A stretch of 64,000 bases of DNA from Entomortierella parvispora (lineage: Eukaryota; Mortierellomycota; Mortierellomycetes; Mortierellales; Mortierellaceae). The DNA lies in contig OY752140.1 in assembly GCA_963573315.1 (NCBI GenBank), positions 1,612,001 through 1,676,000 on the forward strand, written 5' to 3'. Below are positions 1-11,057 of this stretch, in pieces (positions within the stretch are counted from its first letter, which is position 1; each line of letters opens with the position of its first letter). Position numbers and translations under genes: made by a program. The notes beneath the pieces are model-generated. The model had not been told where the DNA came from. It saw only the letters and a program-made list of their open reading frames with translations, and did not search any database.

Positions 1-326
1 AACGGACAGACGCAGGGGCGGACTTGGCCTTGACCCTTCAACTGGCACAGCCAAGGCGTCAGCACTCGACCCGAAACGTCAGACTACTATGAGCCTCAAT
101 TTCCTTCTGCCGCTTGCCTCTTTCCATCTTGTTCTTTCCAGCTGGATGGTCCGGTCAGCCCCATCTGTCCTGGATAGAAATAGTAAATGGTGTGATCCTG
201 CAGTTCCCTGTTCAATCTGATTCCGAGGATCCTGGTGCTTTACTCATTCGTAAGATCCGATTCCTTTGTCAGCCTCACTCTCCACAAACGAGTGTCTCTT
301 TGGCACTCCTGGACAACAAGACTTAC
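1..326. other. no coding exon recognised (possible intron of the gene to the right)
   Basis: No open frame in either strand continues the TMEM33-like exons that end at 327 with a good donor (GTAAGT on the minus strand). The short frames here give no family resemblance. The stretch is probably a long intron, or the gene continues beyond the window. Confidence 0.4.
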
Positions 327-727
327 GGCAGGCAGGGACTTGTAGACAACAACGCTGTAACTGACAAGAGCTCCAAAGAAGGCGCGCGTGTACCAGTGAG
401 CGCCAGCTTTGTAGTTGAAGGTGGACCAGTATGGGAGATAGAGGGCAGTGCAGACCAGCATGGTGACGTGACCCAACCACCAGATGAATTGGGGTCCCTG
501 TCAGAGGCATGGATCATCCAGAGGATAAATCCCGGTAGGCAGAGGAGGGGAGAATCACCATGAAGGGAGAGGACAAGACAAGGTCGGACATTGAGGAAAG
601 AAGCAGAGGATGAGAGACAGATTAGTCGACGTGTCTTGTTCGTGTGCAAAGGTGAGAGCAAGAAGTGCGATGATGAGAAAGGTACCTTGATGAGTGCCTG
701 GAGGCGTTCGCTGAGAGTTGGTGCCAT
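327..727 (-). CDS. TMEM33/Pom33-like membrane protein, first two exons
   Basis: Two minus-strand exons join in frame: 727-686 (14 codons, MAPTLSERLQALIK, donor GTACC) and 497-327 (57 codons, acceptor GACAG, donor GTAAGT). The product reads on as GPQFIWWLGHVTMLVC, then a hydrophobic stretch, a Tyr-Lys-Ala-Gly loop, HWYTRAFFGALVSYSVVVYK and a final SLPA. The short N-terminus, the tryptophan-rich first membrane segment and the spacing to a second segment ending YKSLP resemble the TMEM33/Pom33/Per33 family, which shapes ER membrane and associates with nuclear pores. That assignment is from remembered family character, not a search. The third and later exons were not found in 1-326, so the gene is incomplete here. 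A continuous frame over 323-850 reads through both the intron and the leader and is not the gene. Confidence 0.5.
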
Positions 728-1102
728 TGCTGAGGAGTTATAGAGGTAGTGCGGCGATGGATGGAGGAGGAGGGAGAAAGGAAGGAAGCAAGCAAGCAAG
801 CGGAGCAAAGGAAGGAGAAAGAAAAAAAAATAAAAACGAGATGACTTCAAGGGAAAAGAGATCCTCGTTGAAGGCGCGACGAGTCGGACACAGCAACGAC
901 ACCGAACATGATTTCATGCGGGAAAATTGCCCAATGTTTATTGCTTCTCCTCGTCTTCTTCCCTTCTCTTGCCCTCCACCGATAAGTTAGACGGCTGGCA
1001 GCAGTTCCAAGGGCCACGTATTACACTGATCATCCTTCAATAAAGATTACCGCCACCCAGCCACATCTGTGTCCGCTCGACACCTTGGGAAAGGGGGTCT
1101 TT
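728..1102. other. intergenic, promoter side of the TMEM33-like gene and 3' side of the septin gene
   Basis: Both neighbours are on the minus strand. The stretch holds purine-rich plus-strand sequence (GGAGGAGGGAGAAAGGAAGG and an A-rich run near 820-833), that is, a pyrimidine-rich leader on the gene strand. No further gene or RNA was seen. Confidence 0.5.
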
Positions 1103-2985
1103 TTACGCAATGGGGGACATTGAGCCTGGCGAAGTAGCAGAGCTCGAGCCATTATAGGCTGTTGTGGGCAGGGCTGGGACAATGCCACCATGGGTAAAGA
1201 TCTTGGCTGAAGGAGACGCCGATCGAATGACACTTTGGGCCCTGTTCAGCTTATACACCTGCGCCACCTCCTCGTCTTGGGTGGACTTTGGTGAAAGGCT
1301 AGACTGGTTGGTGTAGGGTATGTAGGTGGAAGAGGGCTGGTATGGCAAGGGCTGCAGGATTGGGGGCAGCGTGGTCTGCTGTTGTGGCACTGGCTGTTGG
1401 GGCACTGGTTGTTGCTGAGAGTACTGTTGATGCTGCTGCTGTGATTGCTGAGGCTGCACCTGCTCGGCCTGCTGCTGCTCCTTCTCTTGCTCCTGTTGAT
1501 AGAATTGCCCTTCCTCCTGTTGCTGCTGCTGTTGCTGCTGCTGTTGTTGTTGCTGTTGCTGTTGTTGTTGTTGTTGTTGCTCGGTGCTGTGCTGCTGTTC
1601 CTGTGAATGCTCCTGTGAAGACTCCCGTGAAGCACTGATATCGGCTGGCTCATTCTGCTCCTGGACGTGGGCAACAACAGCAGGAGTCTCCTCCTCAAGA
1701 GGCAAACCAAGGTCGGATCTCCATCGATTCATAAACTTTTTGACAGAAGCTTGGTGCAACATTCGGTTTTTGGATCCCAGGAGCAAAGTCTGGAGCAAGC
1801 ACAGATCCGAATGTGAGTTTGCAAACTGGCCCTGGTTGATTGAGATGGCCAAATCTGTCAGGCTGGCCGCGGGTGCCCCCAACTGTTGAGTCTCCAGCTC
1901 GGAAGTCGACAATGCAAAAGGTGGCCCTCCTGAGATCTTTTCCGCCGCCATCTCCTTCAAGTCCTCAATCGTGAACCCAAACTGAAAGAACGCGATTTCA
2001 TTCTCTTGCAGCTGCTTCAGAATCCTGGACTTGGCCTTCCACAGATGGTTAGTCGTCAGGGTATCGGCCTTGGCAAGGACAGGGATGAGATTGACCTTGT
2101 GCATGATACGCTTCATAAAGATGATATCAACGGGCTTCAGGTCGTAAAGGACAAAGTACAAACACGCATCAGGCAAGGAATGGGCCATAGCCGAGTCGAC
2201 CAAGAGTTGCTCCAGAAAAGGGCCAAGTTGGGGTTGGCTTTCCTGGTATGAGGCCGATGCGGGAGTGATGGACTGTCCAAAGAGTCCTCGTGTGGCCACA
2301 TACTGCTCAGTCAAGAATGAGTCAACTCGGTCAATCGTCTGGCGAGCATCCAACGCCTGTCCATAGCCAACAAAGTCGTGCAGGACAATGTTCTGAGCTG
2401 GAACCAAGTCTCGTGCAGTCTTGTCGTCAATTGCTTTAGGGGACGACACTGACAACCAGCTAGGAATCTCAAGAGTACTGACGGCGTCCTTATGAAGGTA
2501 TTTGTTACTGTGTCCATTGGCGTCGCTGTTAGCGTCATTGCTAGGTCCATTGGTAGTGCCATTGGTAGTGCCAATGGTAGCATCATTGGCAGCGTCTTTG
2601 TCAGTGTTGTCCTCAGTCGCGCCGTTAATGGCGAGGGCAGAGATGTCCGGCGAGGAGAGAGAGTCCACGGGTTGAGTAGCATCGACCTGTCCAGGCACCG
2701 TGTTCAGGAACAGTGACCGCGATTGGGACTTGCCCACACCAGAGTCTCCGACGAGGACCAGACGCAGCGAAGGGGCAATTTCTGTGTATAAACAAAACGA
2801 GGTGTAAAAGGGGATGTAATGAGTGCCTGAGAGGGAGCGATGTGTCTTTGGGTTCCATGTTTGATGCCATTCTCTGCTGTGCTGCGAATGCCTGTGCGGG
2901 ATGTCTGGGCGAAGTAGGGCTAGCTTCGTCTCACGGCCGCAATGAACTCGATTGGTTGCTTACCGAGGGGAAGGGTGCCAGCCAT
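1103..2985 (-). CDS. divergent septin-like GTP-binding protein with polyglutamine C-terminus
   Basis: Exon 1 is 2985-2964 (ATG GCT GGC..., donor GTAAGC) and exon 2 is 2781-1103 (acceptor CACAG), giving about 566 aa. The G1 P-loop GDSGVGKS is at residues 19-26. A PDACLYFV-type segment leads to G4 AKAD at 244-247, followed by TLT, and this series is characteristic of septins. The expected G3 DTPG is replaced by DFVG (HDFVGYGQALD), and the Sep region is short and poorly conserved, so GTP hydrolysis may be weak or absent. From roughly residue 380 the chain is Gln/Ser/Pro-rich with an uninterrupted run of about 21 Gln. Septins assemble into cortical filaments and rings. A septin-related small GTPase without polymer function is the alternative. 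A GTG-initiated reading from 2737 would cut the P-loop, so the two-exon start is preferred. Confidence 0.7.
1517..1580 (-). repeat. CAG/CAA polyglutamine microsatellite inside the septin-like gene
   Basis: On the plus strand this is an alternation of CTG and TTG triplets, read on the minus strand as mixed CAG/CAA glutamine codons. Further Gln-rich coding sequence lies on both sides. Mixed codons make the tract less prone to slippage than a pure CAG run. Confidence 0.9.
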
Positions 2986-3458
2986 TGGAAATGGAGAATG
3001 TGGACTGGGTGGATGAGGGGATGGGGAAGAGAAAAGAGGATCGTGGAGTGAATGATGAGAAGAGGAAACAAAGGGACGATGGCGCGAGGTCGTGGCCTCA
3101 AACAAACAACTAAAGGAAAGGCGGGCTCAGCCCAGGTAAGATTGATTGAGGGTGGTGCTAGTGTCACTGCACTGCCCCCGCCCTGCTCTGTGGTCTGCTC
3201 TGCTCAAAGTGCTCTTCCCACTGGCGACCGTCATCGCTATGGTACCTAGACAGATGTTCTCCTCAGCCTGCTGTATTGATACATTTTAACGTAGAGCCCC
3301 ATGGTCTCTATCAACGCCAAAGAAAGTGGACAATCACTTTTTTGTAACATTTTTTGCTCTTTTTTGTTGCGTGGCGTGGGGATCTGGGCGACTATGGTCG
3401 GTTGGACTTATGGTTTTATTCAGTCTTGTAGACTGGCAAACATTTTTGTTGCAATATC
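2986..3458. other. intergenic, upstream region of the septin-like gene
   Basis: The sequence lies between the septin start and the stop of the next minus-strand gene. It holds no supported gene. Small open frames on both strands (for example 3052-3249 and 3301-3543) have no recognisable features. Confidence 0.5.
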
Positions 3459-6311
3459 TTACTCGGACATCGTATCCGTCATGGCATCAAGCCATCTGCA
3501 CTCGAATTGGCCAATTGACCCATGTCCTGCAGGGATACGCTGAATCCACTCTCCTTTTTCTTCGGCAAACTGGTCCTGTTCCGTGTTCTTTCGCTCATTC
3601 ATCGCAGCCTGCGCGAAGCAAATCTCACGAATCTGCTTAGCCAGGACTTCCTCCTCGGTAGCAACCACCTTGTCCTTCTTTGACCTAACCAGAGATGCAG
3701 GCAGACACTTTCTTTTGGCCATCTTGATCAATCCATGCGCAGACTCCTTGGATCGCCGCCAGTGTCCTCGGATCGAAGACGCGGTTCCCCTCAATCGTGA
3801 TAGTACCAGTGTTGACTCCTCCTGACCATCTGTGGTTGGACAATTGGTTGGCGTTGGATTCACGGGCAATTCCCGCTGTGCGAATTCCGGGATAATGATG
3901 GCCCCGGCCATCGCCTCTTCGTTTTCTTGTTCTGGCTGCACCAGATCGTCTTGAAGAAAGCAACCATGCTCTTGGAAATAAGCAAAGTGGCGTTCAAAAA
4001 ACGCCTCGGGATTTGGGTGCGCCTCATCAGGATCTATACCAGCGGCCCTCAATGCCGTCGTATCGTTGACATCCAGGACCATCACCCGTTCTTCCAATAT
4101 TTGAGTTAGCTCGTCTCTGACCTTGATCTTGGTCTGTAAGCTTTGGGGGTACCTTCGACTCATAGACTTCTTGTAAAACACAGGACGTTGCCACCGTGCC
4201 GATAGAAAAGTGGTGATGGAAGTATATGTTCCTACCGTCCGTTGGCTGAGGGAATCGCTGCAGCTTGATGAAATGTGTAATAATCCAGAACCTACACCAG
4301 TCCCATCTTCTGCAGTGTGCATAGTGACTCCTCGGACGCATTGTTCGAGCTCGCTTGTTTTCAACGAAGCCAGGTCCGCAGTGGATGAACATGGGCTCTG
4401 GGAAGAAAATACATCTGCGGAAATCTCTAGACTCGGACAACGTGAAACAAGAATCATTGGCGATGACATTGACTCTGCAACAGGACAGGGAAGCAGGCTC
4501 GGTTCCTGTTCTTGTTCCTGAGTTTGGAGGGAGCCGACGTCGACATTTCCCCGGTTTGCCTCTGATGGAATCGGTAGTGTCGTGAGCTCCGAGGGATAAC
4601 AAGCGTCGAGGCAAAGTTTTCGGTACCGCTCCAGCCGCATCGCAAACAAGGTCAGAGGGACAATAGCATCGTCTTTGTATTGCTTCGACACTGAAGAAGT
4701 CGTTGCTGATGCTGCATGGTAAATCGTACTCGTTGACACCCCATAGGGTTTGGAATCGCCTTCTTTTGACTTGGAATAGATCCTCCGAAATCGGGCTACT
4801 ACTCTTGGCTCAGTCTCCCGCCGATAGGCAGGGTTTGACAAGACAACGTTGGGTCGACGACGAACTCCATCCTGTCCATTCTTGACCTTGAGTCGATGAA
4901 GAAACTGACGATGAATGGTTTCGCGTTTCCGAGCCTCCTCTTTTTCCAGAAGATTAAAAGAATGTTGTGCTTCCGGAACGGAGATCAGGGACGCGGATGT
5001 GGCGACCATAATGACAGACGAGCCGTTATTGGACAGGTATTGGACTTTTTGTGGATAGGGAAACCTCGATGGTCTCTCAGGTACAATTTGTTGGAAAGGA
5101 ACTCCTGGGTGGACATGAAGAAAAGGGTTGTCGTTGTTGTGATTTAAAGTGCGTTTGTCTGCTTTTGGAAAAGAGATCCATTGCCGCCTCTTTGGATTTT
5201 CGCCCGTGTCTTTGTTGAAATGTGCACTCCATGACCTTCGAACTGCCAGATTAGAGATATATACACCAAAGAGCACAAAGATTAGGCCTGCGCATATAGA
5301 GAAGTGCGCAAGAGCAACATCAAAGATATGGAGTAACTGACAACAAATCCAGGAGTGCATAGCCACAGATCCAATGCAATGGGATGTGGTGGTTCCAGGT
5401 CGGCTGCTAATTCATCCACACGTGTCGGAGTTTCTGACCGACCCAATTCTGTTACCTTTTGTCAACATGCCTTGTTGAATGCGGTGAAGGACCCTCAACT
5501 TGGCCTCTGATCCGCGATCGTGTTCTCTGTAGGTAGAGCGATCTTCCTCAGGCACAACGGCAGCCGTCCCATCCTGCCCCCTTTCTATTAGGTCATTGAT
5601 CTCGCACGGCTGAGGCAGTACTGACATGCCCACAATGCTCCCGCCAGAGTCGTAGGTAGTGTTCGGTTCATCCTGTCTCTCTCCAATATTTCGTTTGCAA
5701 CAAGTGGTCGTGTCTCCGATTCTTGTCTCTGAAACTGTAATGAAGCCGCACGCCGGGGTCTCTATCTGTCCGGAAGTGATCGTCGAGGCGCCGAGGGGAG
5801 GGACCTGGGAGGGGCAATTGTGGTCAAAACGGTCTGCATTTGGCGAGAGAGGTGTATCTGGTTCAGAGATGTCTTCTTGATCATCGATAAGGGACGCGTC
5901 AGTCATGGAAATGCTCTCAAGGCTTGACGTTCTGGAAAGACTGGGCTCAATGTTGTGGTTGTTCTCGACGATTCTCTTGTTGACAAAATCTGAATTGGCT
6001 AAAATGGTATCTGAATCAGTACCCAGGTTACTGTAGAAATCATTTGATGTCGGCTTCACCGGCCAAATAGTAGGTGGTTTTCGTTTCTGAAGGTGTTTTG
6101 TTTGCAGGCGTGGCAGTGTAAGGCTTGGTGAGGCATTGGAGCCTTGAGGTGGGTGTGGGGGATCTCTCATAGTCGAACAAGAAGGCGGTTTGGCTAGACT
6201 GGTAGGTGGGCTGTGTCTGGAAGGGGGATTGTATGTCATTCCCTTCGCTTTTATATGACTTTGGGACAGATCACGTGAGGACGCGACATCAAAGTATCGT
6301 TGGTGATCCAT
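3459..6311 (-). CDS. unrecognised large protein, two-exon model, mostly disordered
   Basis: I do not recognise this gene. Two long minus-strand open frames join in phase with exon 1 at 6311-5456 (285 codons + 1 nt, donor GTAACA) and exon 2 at 5287-3459 (acceptor GCGCAG), giving about 894 aa. Exon 1 is Ser/Pro/Thr/Asp-rich and looks disordered. The joint creates one hydrophobic stretch (GLIFVLFGVYISNLAV) followed by Arg-Arg, a possible single membrane segment. The rest is polar, with a mixed-charge region near the end (FFERHFAYFQEHGCFL) that may fold. Another acceptor at ATTAGCAG (about 5411) would run into a stop unless a second intron exists, and the exon 2 frame is also open upstream to about 5366. 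The joint is therefore uncertain and two separate genes are possible. Only about 130 bases separate it from the stop of the gene to its right, in the same orientation. Confidence 0.4.
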
Positions 6312-6442
6312 CACAAAGGCCTATGATAGGGTAGTGATGCCATGGGTGCCGGCAACTCTCATCCAAAGACCCAGTCTGCCTGGACTCAGGTGTGTATCAG
6401 AGATATTGAAATCAAGTTCCTTTTTTTTATGTTTTCGGCTTT

Positions 6443-8841
6443 TCACACATAGCCGTAACCTATTTTAATATCGCCTTGTTCAAGTCCCTGGAGATCAATC
6501 TCCAGGTTGATGGGAACATCCAACGCGTATGGATCGTACTCGGACTCTCTTGTCCTTTTTGTTACCTCGTCGGACTCGTCTGGAGTTTCACCTTGCCGTT
6601 CAACGATATCATCGACCTTGGTGAGCTGCAGCAATTGTTGCTCATGGCAATTAGGATGATGGTAGTGTTGATGTTGGACCTCAGTTTCATCCTCAACCTC
6701 GTAATCGCCGTCATTTTGGCCATGTTCGTCATAATCGTCTTGGGTGGGATGGTGATAGTCATCATAATCATATCCTTCATTTCCATCGTGATCATAATAG
6801 TCCTCCTCATCATCACCCTGGTCCTCATCATCCCATTGTTGTATGAGTGGCCTTAGCGGGGCTGGAGGCATCGTAGATAGGTACTCGATGTCTCTTTCTG
6901 ATAAAACGCGAGCTGGCTCTCCGTCTTCCTCATCAGGATGGAGTACAATCTGAGGAATCGACATTGGGGCTGGAGGTGTTGTCAACGCTGCCGTACCGTG
7001 CTTTAGCTTTTTGGCGAACGTGTTCACGAGATTGAATGGAGATGAGCTGGTAGGGGTGCCTGGAGACGACGCGTTCATTGGCTCCTCTGGTCCGGTACTG
7101 GAGCGATTACGCCAGTACTGTAGTGGTAACGAGGCAAGACGAGAGCTTGCATGGGGTGGTGAAGCCGATCGAGTAGTGCCGGTCCCTTGATCCAGGATGT
7201 CATCTTTTGGCTCATGCGGTATTGCCCGGTTCTGTCGGGCAGTTGGGGGAGGTAAGGGAGCAAAGCGAACTCTGTCTGCCACATACTCGGGAAACCCCGA
7301 ATCGTCGGTATCTGATGTCCGAAACTGATTGCAGCCATTAATGGATGATCTTCGCTCAGGAACGATGATCGGGGGACTGACTAAAGATGGCGGTAGCTGA
7401 GATGGAGAGCGTGTTGATTCCTCTTTCTCCTCTTCCTCTTCATGATCTCGTCTCATCATTGTTTGCCATGCTGGTTGGTATTGCTGACGATCCTTCTGTA
7501 ATTTTTCCATCAGCTCGATTTGATCCCTTGAAAGATCCACCTTGGTTGATGGAAATGGCGATTGCGGTCCCTGAAAGTTGGCAATTGACAAGTCTGTTAC
7601 AGCAACTGCAAAGTCCTGCTCAAGCGTTGTAGCTGTGGAAAGTGTTGGCGACTCTGCCTTGGTCTCTGTTTCCGAACGCTCTTCCAAGTCATCACTTATC
7701 CGCACTTGATCTTCCGCTTTTCGGGGTATCGTTGGGACGGCCCCCCTTTCCGGCTCTGCATCGGAGGAAGAGACAACTTTGAATATCAGCTCTGAGAGAG
7801 ACTCGCCAGGTTGGTCAAACTCTAGCTCGTCTAAACCATAGCTGTAATTGTTGCTGAACGCGGGTTTAGCCTCGATAGGCCGCAAAGGCGAGGGGATTCC
7901 TTCCCTTTCGGGATTACTCTCGTCCTTGAAGGTGACCGTGACCTGGGAGATCCTCTGGTGGCTGGGATAATAAATGATGTTACTGTCCAGACTGATCCTT
8001 TTTTCTGTTCCAGTCCAGCTCTTGTACTTTAGGAGCTGACTGTCATACTCCTTTGCCTTGTCGATGTTGCTGTCCCGTACTTCTGATGTTCTACTGCCCC
8101 ATGAAGGCTCCCCATAAAAATCTTCCTCGGGTGCAGGGGCAACGGAGGATGAGAAGCCGAAGCTGAACAACCGCTGACTCAATCGACCACTGCTCCTTGG
8201 ATTAATTTCGGCATGTCGATAACTGGCTCTCGATTCAAGACTGTGGGCTCTCTTCCCTCCTCCTACCATGCTCCTGGACTTTTGCTTTGGGTTCTGAATC
8301 TCAAAACCCATGGCTGGATCCTCTACAGCAACTCGAAGGCACACCAGTGTGACCAGTGATATACACCAGCTTCCCCCCTGGACGGCATAGAGTGACGGAA
8401 TCACGATCTGGAAGGGATCCTTAGCGTCATCGAGAATTTTTTGGCCTACAATAAGTGATGGCTCAATAAGTTCCTCCGGTAGCGCGACAAGGCTGCAGAG
8501 GATCAGAGTGTGGACGATGGCGAGCAACTCCCATACTCCCACCAATGTGGCATACTAGAAGCAGCCAGGAAAAGAAAGTTGGGTAAGAAAAGTAAGAATT
8601 GGTGGCAATCTTCGATAGCTTGGAAACACTGGCGCGTCCTACTTGAACGTACACAGTAGAGATACCCTAGGCTCTGCTTGTGGGCAGCACCGATGCCAAC
8701 TATCACAAAACTAAATCCGATTGCAGTCACAATGGCTCCGATCCAGGCACTGGCGTCAGCGAGTAAAGAAGTCGATACAAGCAAAGCGGCGGCTTGAAGC
8801 CAGAGAGAGACTTTGAGAACACCATTCGGGCTAAACCCCAT
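6443..8841 (-). CDS. unrecognised multi-pass membrane protein with a long acidic disordered tail
   Basis: I do not recognise the family. Exon 1 is 8841-8653 (63 codons, donor GTACGT) and exon 2 is 8554-6443 (acceptor TTCTAG), phase 0, giving 766 aa. The first roughly 150 residues hold about four hydrophobic segments: two in exon 1 (AAALLVSTSLLADASAWIGA and IVTAIGFSFVIVGIGAA), one after the joint (ELLAIVHTLILCSLVAL) and one at GGSWCISLVTLVCLRVA. The remaining 600 residues are polar and Ser/Pro/Glu-rich, with a strongly acidic Asp/Glu/Tyr stretch near residues 640-690 and a short conserved-looking end (INLEIDLQGLEQGDI). The layout suggests a membrane-anchored protein with a cytoplasmic tail for regulation or scaffolding, which is inference only. 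The start is the first ATG after a 5' region carrying a GT/GA microsatellite. Confidence 0.55.
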
Positions 8842-11057
8842 CGCACAGTGGAAGGTTTGGTGTAAGACGTGAAGGTAAGAGGGTCTTGCTGTGTTTTAGG
8901 TCTCGAAATGACCCCAAGGAGAAAGAAAGGAGTGACAGAGATTGTGTGTGTGTGTGCGTGTGTGAGAGAGAGAGGGAAAGGGGGTGGGCAATGTTCGGTT
9001 CTGATATTGGAAAAGAGATCGTTGTAGGGAAAGGGTCGTGTCTGATGTCGATGTGAAGGTCGGCGAGTGCAACGTGTCTGTTGTCCTTTGTTGGTCGTTA
9101 TGAATATGAGCAGGGCTATGTGCAATGATGCAGTCGAGAAGTATGTACAGTTAAAGGTAACGGTACTTTAAGTCAGCAGATGGTCTGCAGTCGTTTTCCA
9201 CGAAAACGAAAAGAAAGAGATGAACGGACAAGAGGGATGGGCTATGGGTGGGAACAGAGACAAAAGACGACGTTCGAGTCCTTACTCTCGCCAGTACGCC
9301 CGTTCACTCAGTGACCCTTCTTTCTTTCAAGGACGACCTGGTTCCCGCCAATCCGCCCTCCACAGTACTTGCTATCGAGCCCAAAGGCAAAGTGGCACGC
9401 GCCTGGACCAGCTTGGGCCATTGACCTGGCTTTTTGAGAGCGACATTCGGGAGGCTGTTCTCAGGTCGACCGCCCTTGCCCCTTGGTTGCTCACACCTTT
9501 ATTTACTCCATGGCTCTTTGTCTCTTTGTTTCTTGTCGCTCAACTTATTCAATTTGGCAAGCAAGAAAGGGGGTTTCTTTGGAGGCGATTTGTAAATCAA
9601 CCGGGTTGACAAAAAAAAATTCAGGTCCCAACTTGACTCCTTTGTTATCCTCTCTATTATTCTCTTTCTCTTAGACACGATTTTGTACATAAACAAACCC
9701 TCCGTGCACAAGACACACGACCAAAAAAAAACGAGCACAAGCAATTGCCCTCCATGTTTGTGTGTGGAGGGATTATCCATGTCAGTTGGACGATGTGCTG
9801 AGAAGAAAAGAAGAACTTTGGCGGACAGGTGAAAAGGTCACCAATTGATAGACTAATGGACAATGCATTCGATCGAAGAGAGCCGTCATCTAAATGCCGG
9901 ATAGAACCATTTCAGCATGGAGGCAGAAGGAAGAAGAAAGTTAAATGTTGCAAGAACGTGAACAGACGGAGAAATGTGGTCGGTGGAGTGATCGCCGATA
10001 GGTGGAGGAATCTGACAGCCCGGGTTGTCTGTGAGAAAGTGGTCGGGTGTCCGTTCACCCCCGCTCAGTCCCGCAAACACCTTTTGTTCTGTCATGAGGG
10101 GAATAGAAAGCCAACTCCTACGGAAGCTGTGTGGAGCTGTGATTTTGAATTCTGTTCTGACTTTGTTTGAGCAGAAAGTCCGCTCTGAGGCCGCATGTGA
10201 AAATGAGATGGAAGAAAAAGCTGAAATAAAAATAATCGGCGCAAGAGCCACCCGGAGATGAGAGTGAATATGGAGCAATCCGCAATCGCCAGACAATCTA
10301 CAGCCACTCTATTTTGTCAATCAACGAACGACATGAACTGAGGCAGAAAGAGAGCAGCGGAGAGCCTCAAATAGTCAAAGGCCGAATCGAGAATTTTTGT
10401 TGTCAATTTGGCGTCCGCAGATAGGGAATCGGGGGTTGACGCGAGAAATGCCACCAAGCACGTGCACGGGATCCAGCACAAAACATACCATGGACAGACA
10501 GGTGTGGTGCTGTTGCCATCATGGCCCTATCCTGGGGTGTTACAGTACCCTGCTATCCCAGAAGGGCCAGCACAGATGGATGACTTTCATCTCAAACACA
10601 GGGCAGGAGGAACCTACACTGGATGGCAACAATGTGTGAGACGCGTCGGAGGTCGAGGTCTCAGGGGACGCATGGAGGAGGACAGGACGAACCATGGACG
10701 GACGGACAGGAGGAAGGACACATGAAAGGAGCAGCAGCAGCAAAAAAAAGAAGAACCGAGCGATCTTAATCAGCGAACAGGCTATTAGTCTACAATTACA
10801 GCAAAACGCTCTCTAGCAACAGGCGGGTGGATTCCACTTGCCTGGCTCGTTCATTTGCTTGGTGGATGCAAGTCGTCATTCATTCCTTATAACCCACGTC
10901 CGTTTTGCTCTCTTCCTTCCCTCCTTTCTCCTTACTCTTCCCCCTACCCCCTTCTCCGCTGACGACCTATCCCCACCCCTCACCTTTTCCTCTCCTTGTT
11001 ACTGTTACGTTTCTTCATTCATCCATCCATTCATCTACTGCACCATTCAATCCGACC
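8842..11057. other. 2.2-kb spacer between divergent genes, no gene seen
   Basis: This lies between the divergent starts of the membrane-protein gene (-) and the acyltransferase gene (+). It holds a GT/GA microsatellite near 8943-8975, several A or T runs, and a strongly pyrimidine-rich block at about 10900-11050 just before the acyltransferase ATG. Open frames such as 9220-9609, 9829-10170 and 10408-10725 are short, overlap others on the opposite strand and show no protein character. Confidence 0.55.
8943..8975. repeat. GT/GA compound microsatellite
   Basis: A run of TG dinucleotides with one GC interruption passes directly into GA dinucleotides, in the presumed 5' leader of the minus-strand membrane-protein gene. 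Confidence 0.85.

Noticed and set aside
323-850. 175-residue continuous minus-strand frame over the TMEM33-like gene
   Set aside because: It runs through the intron and the Phe/Leu-rich leader; the two-exon reading joins the conserved segments in phase.
9220-9609. 129-residue frame in the 2.2-kb spacer
   Set aside because: No start context, no splice partners, overlapping frames on the other strand, no motif.
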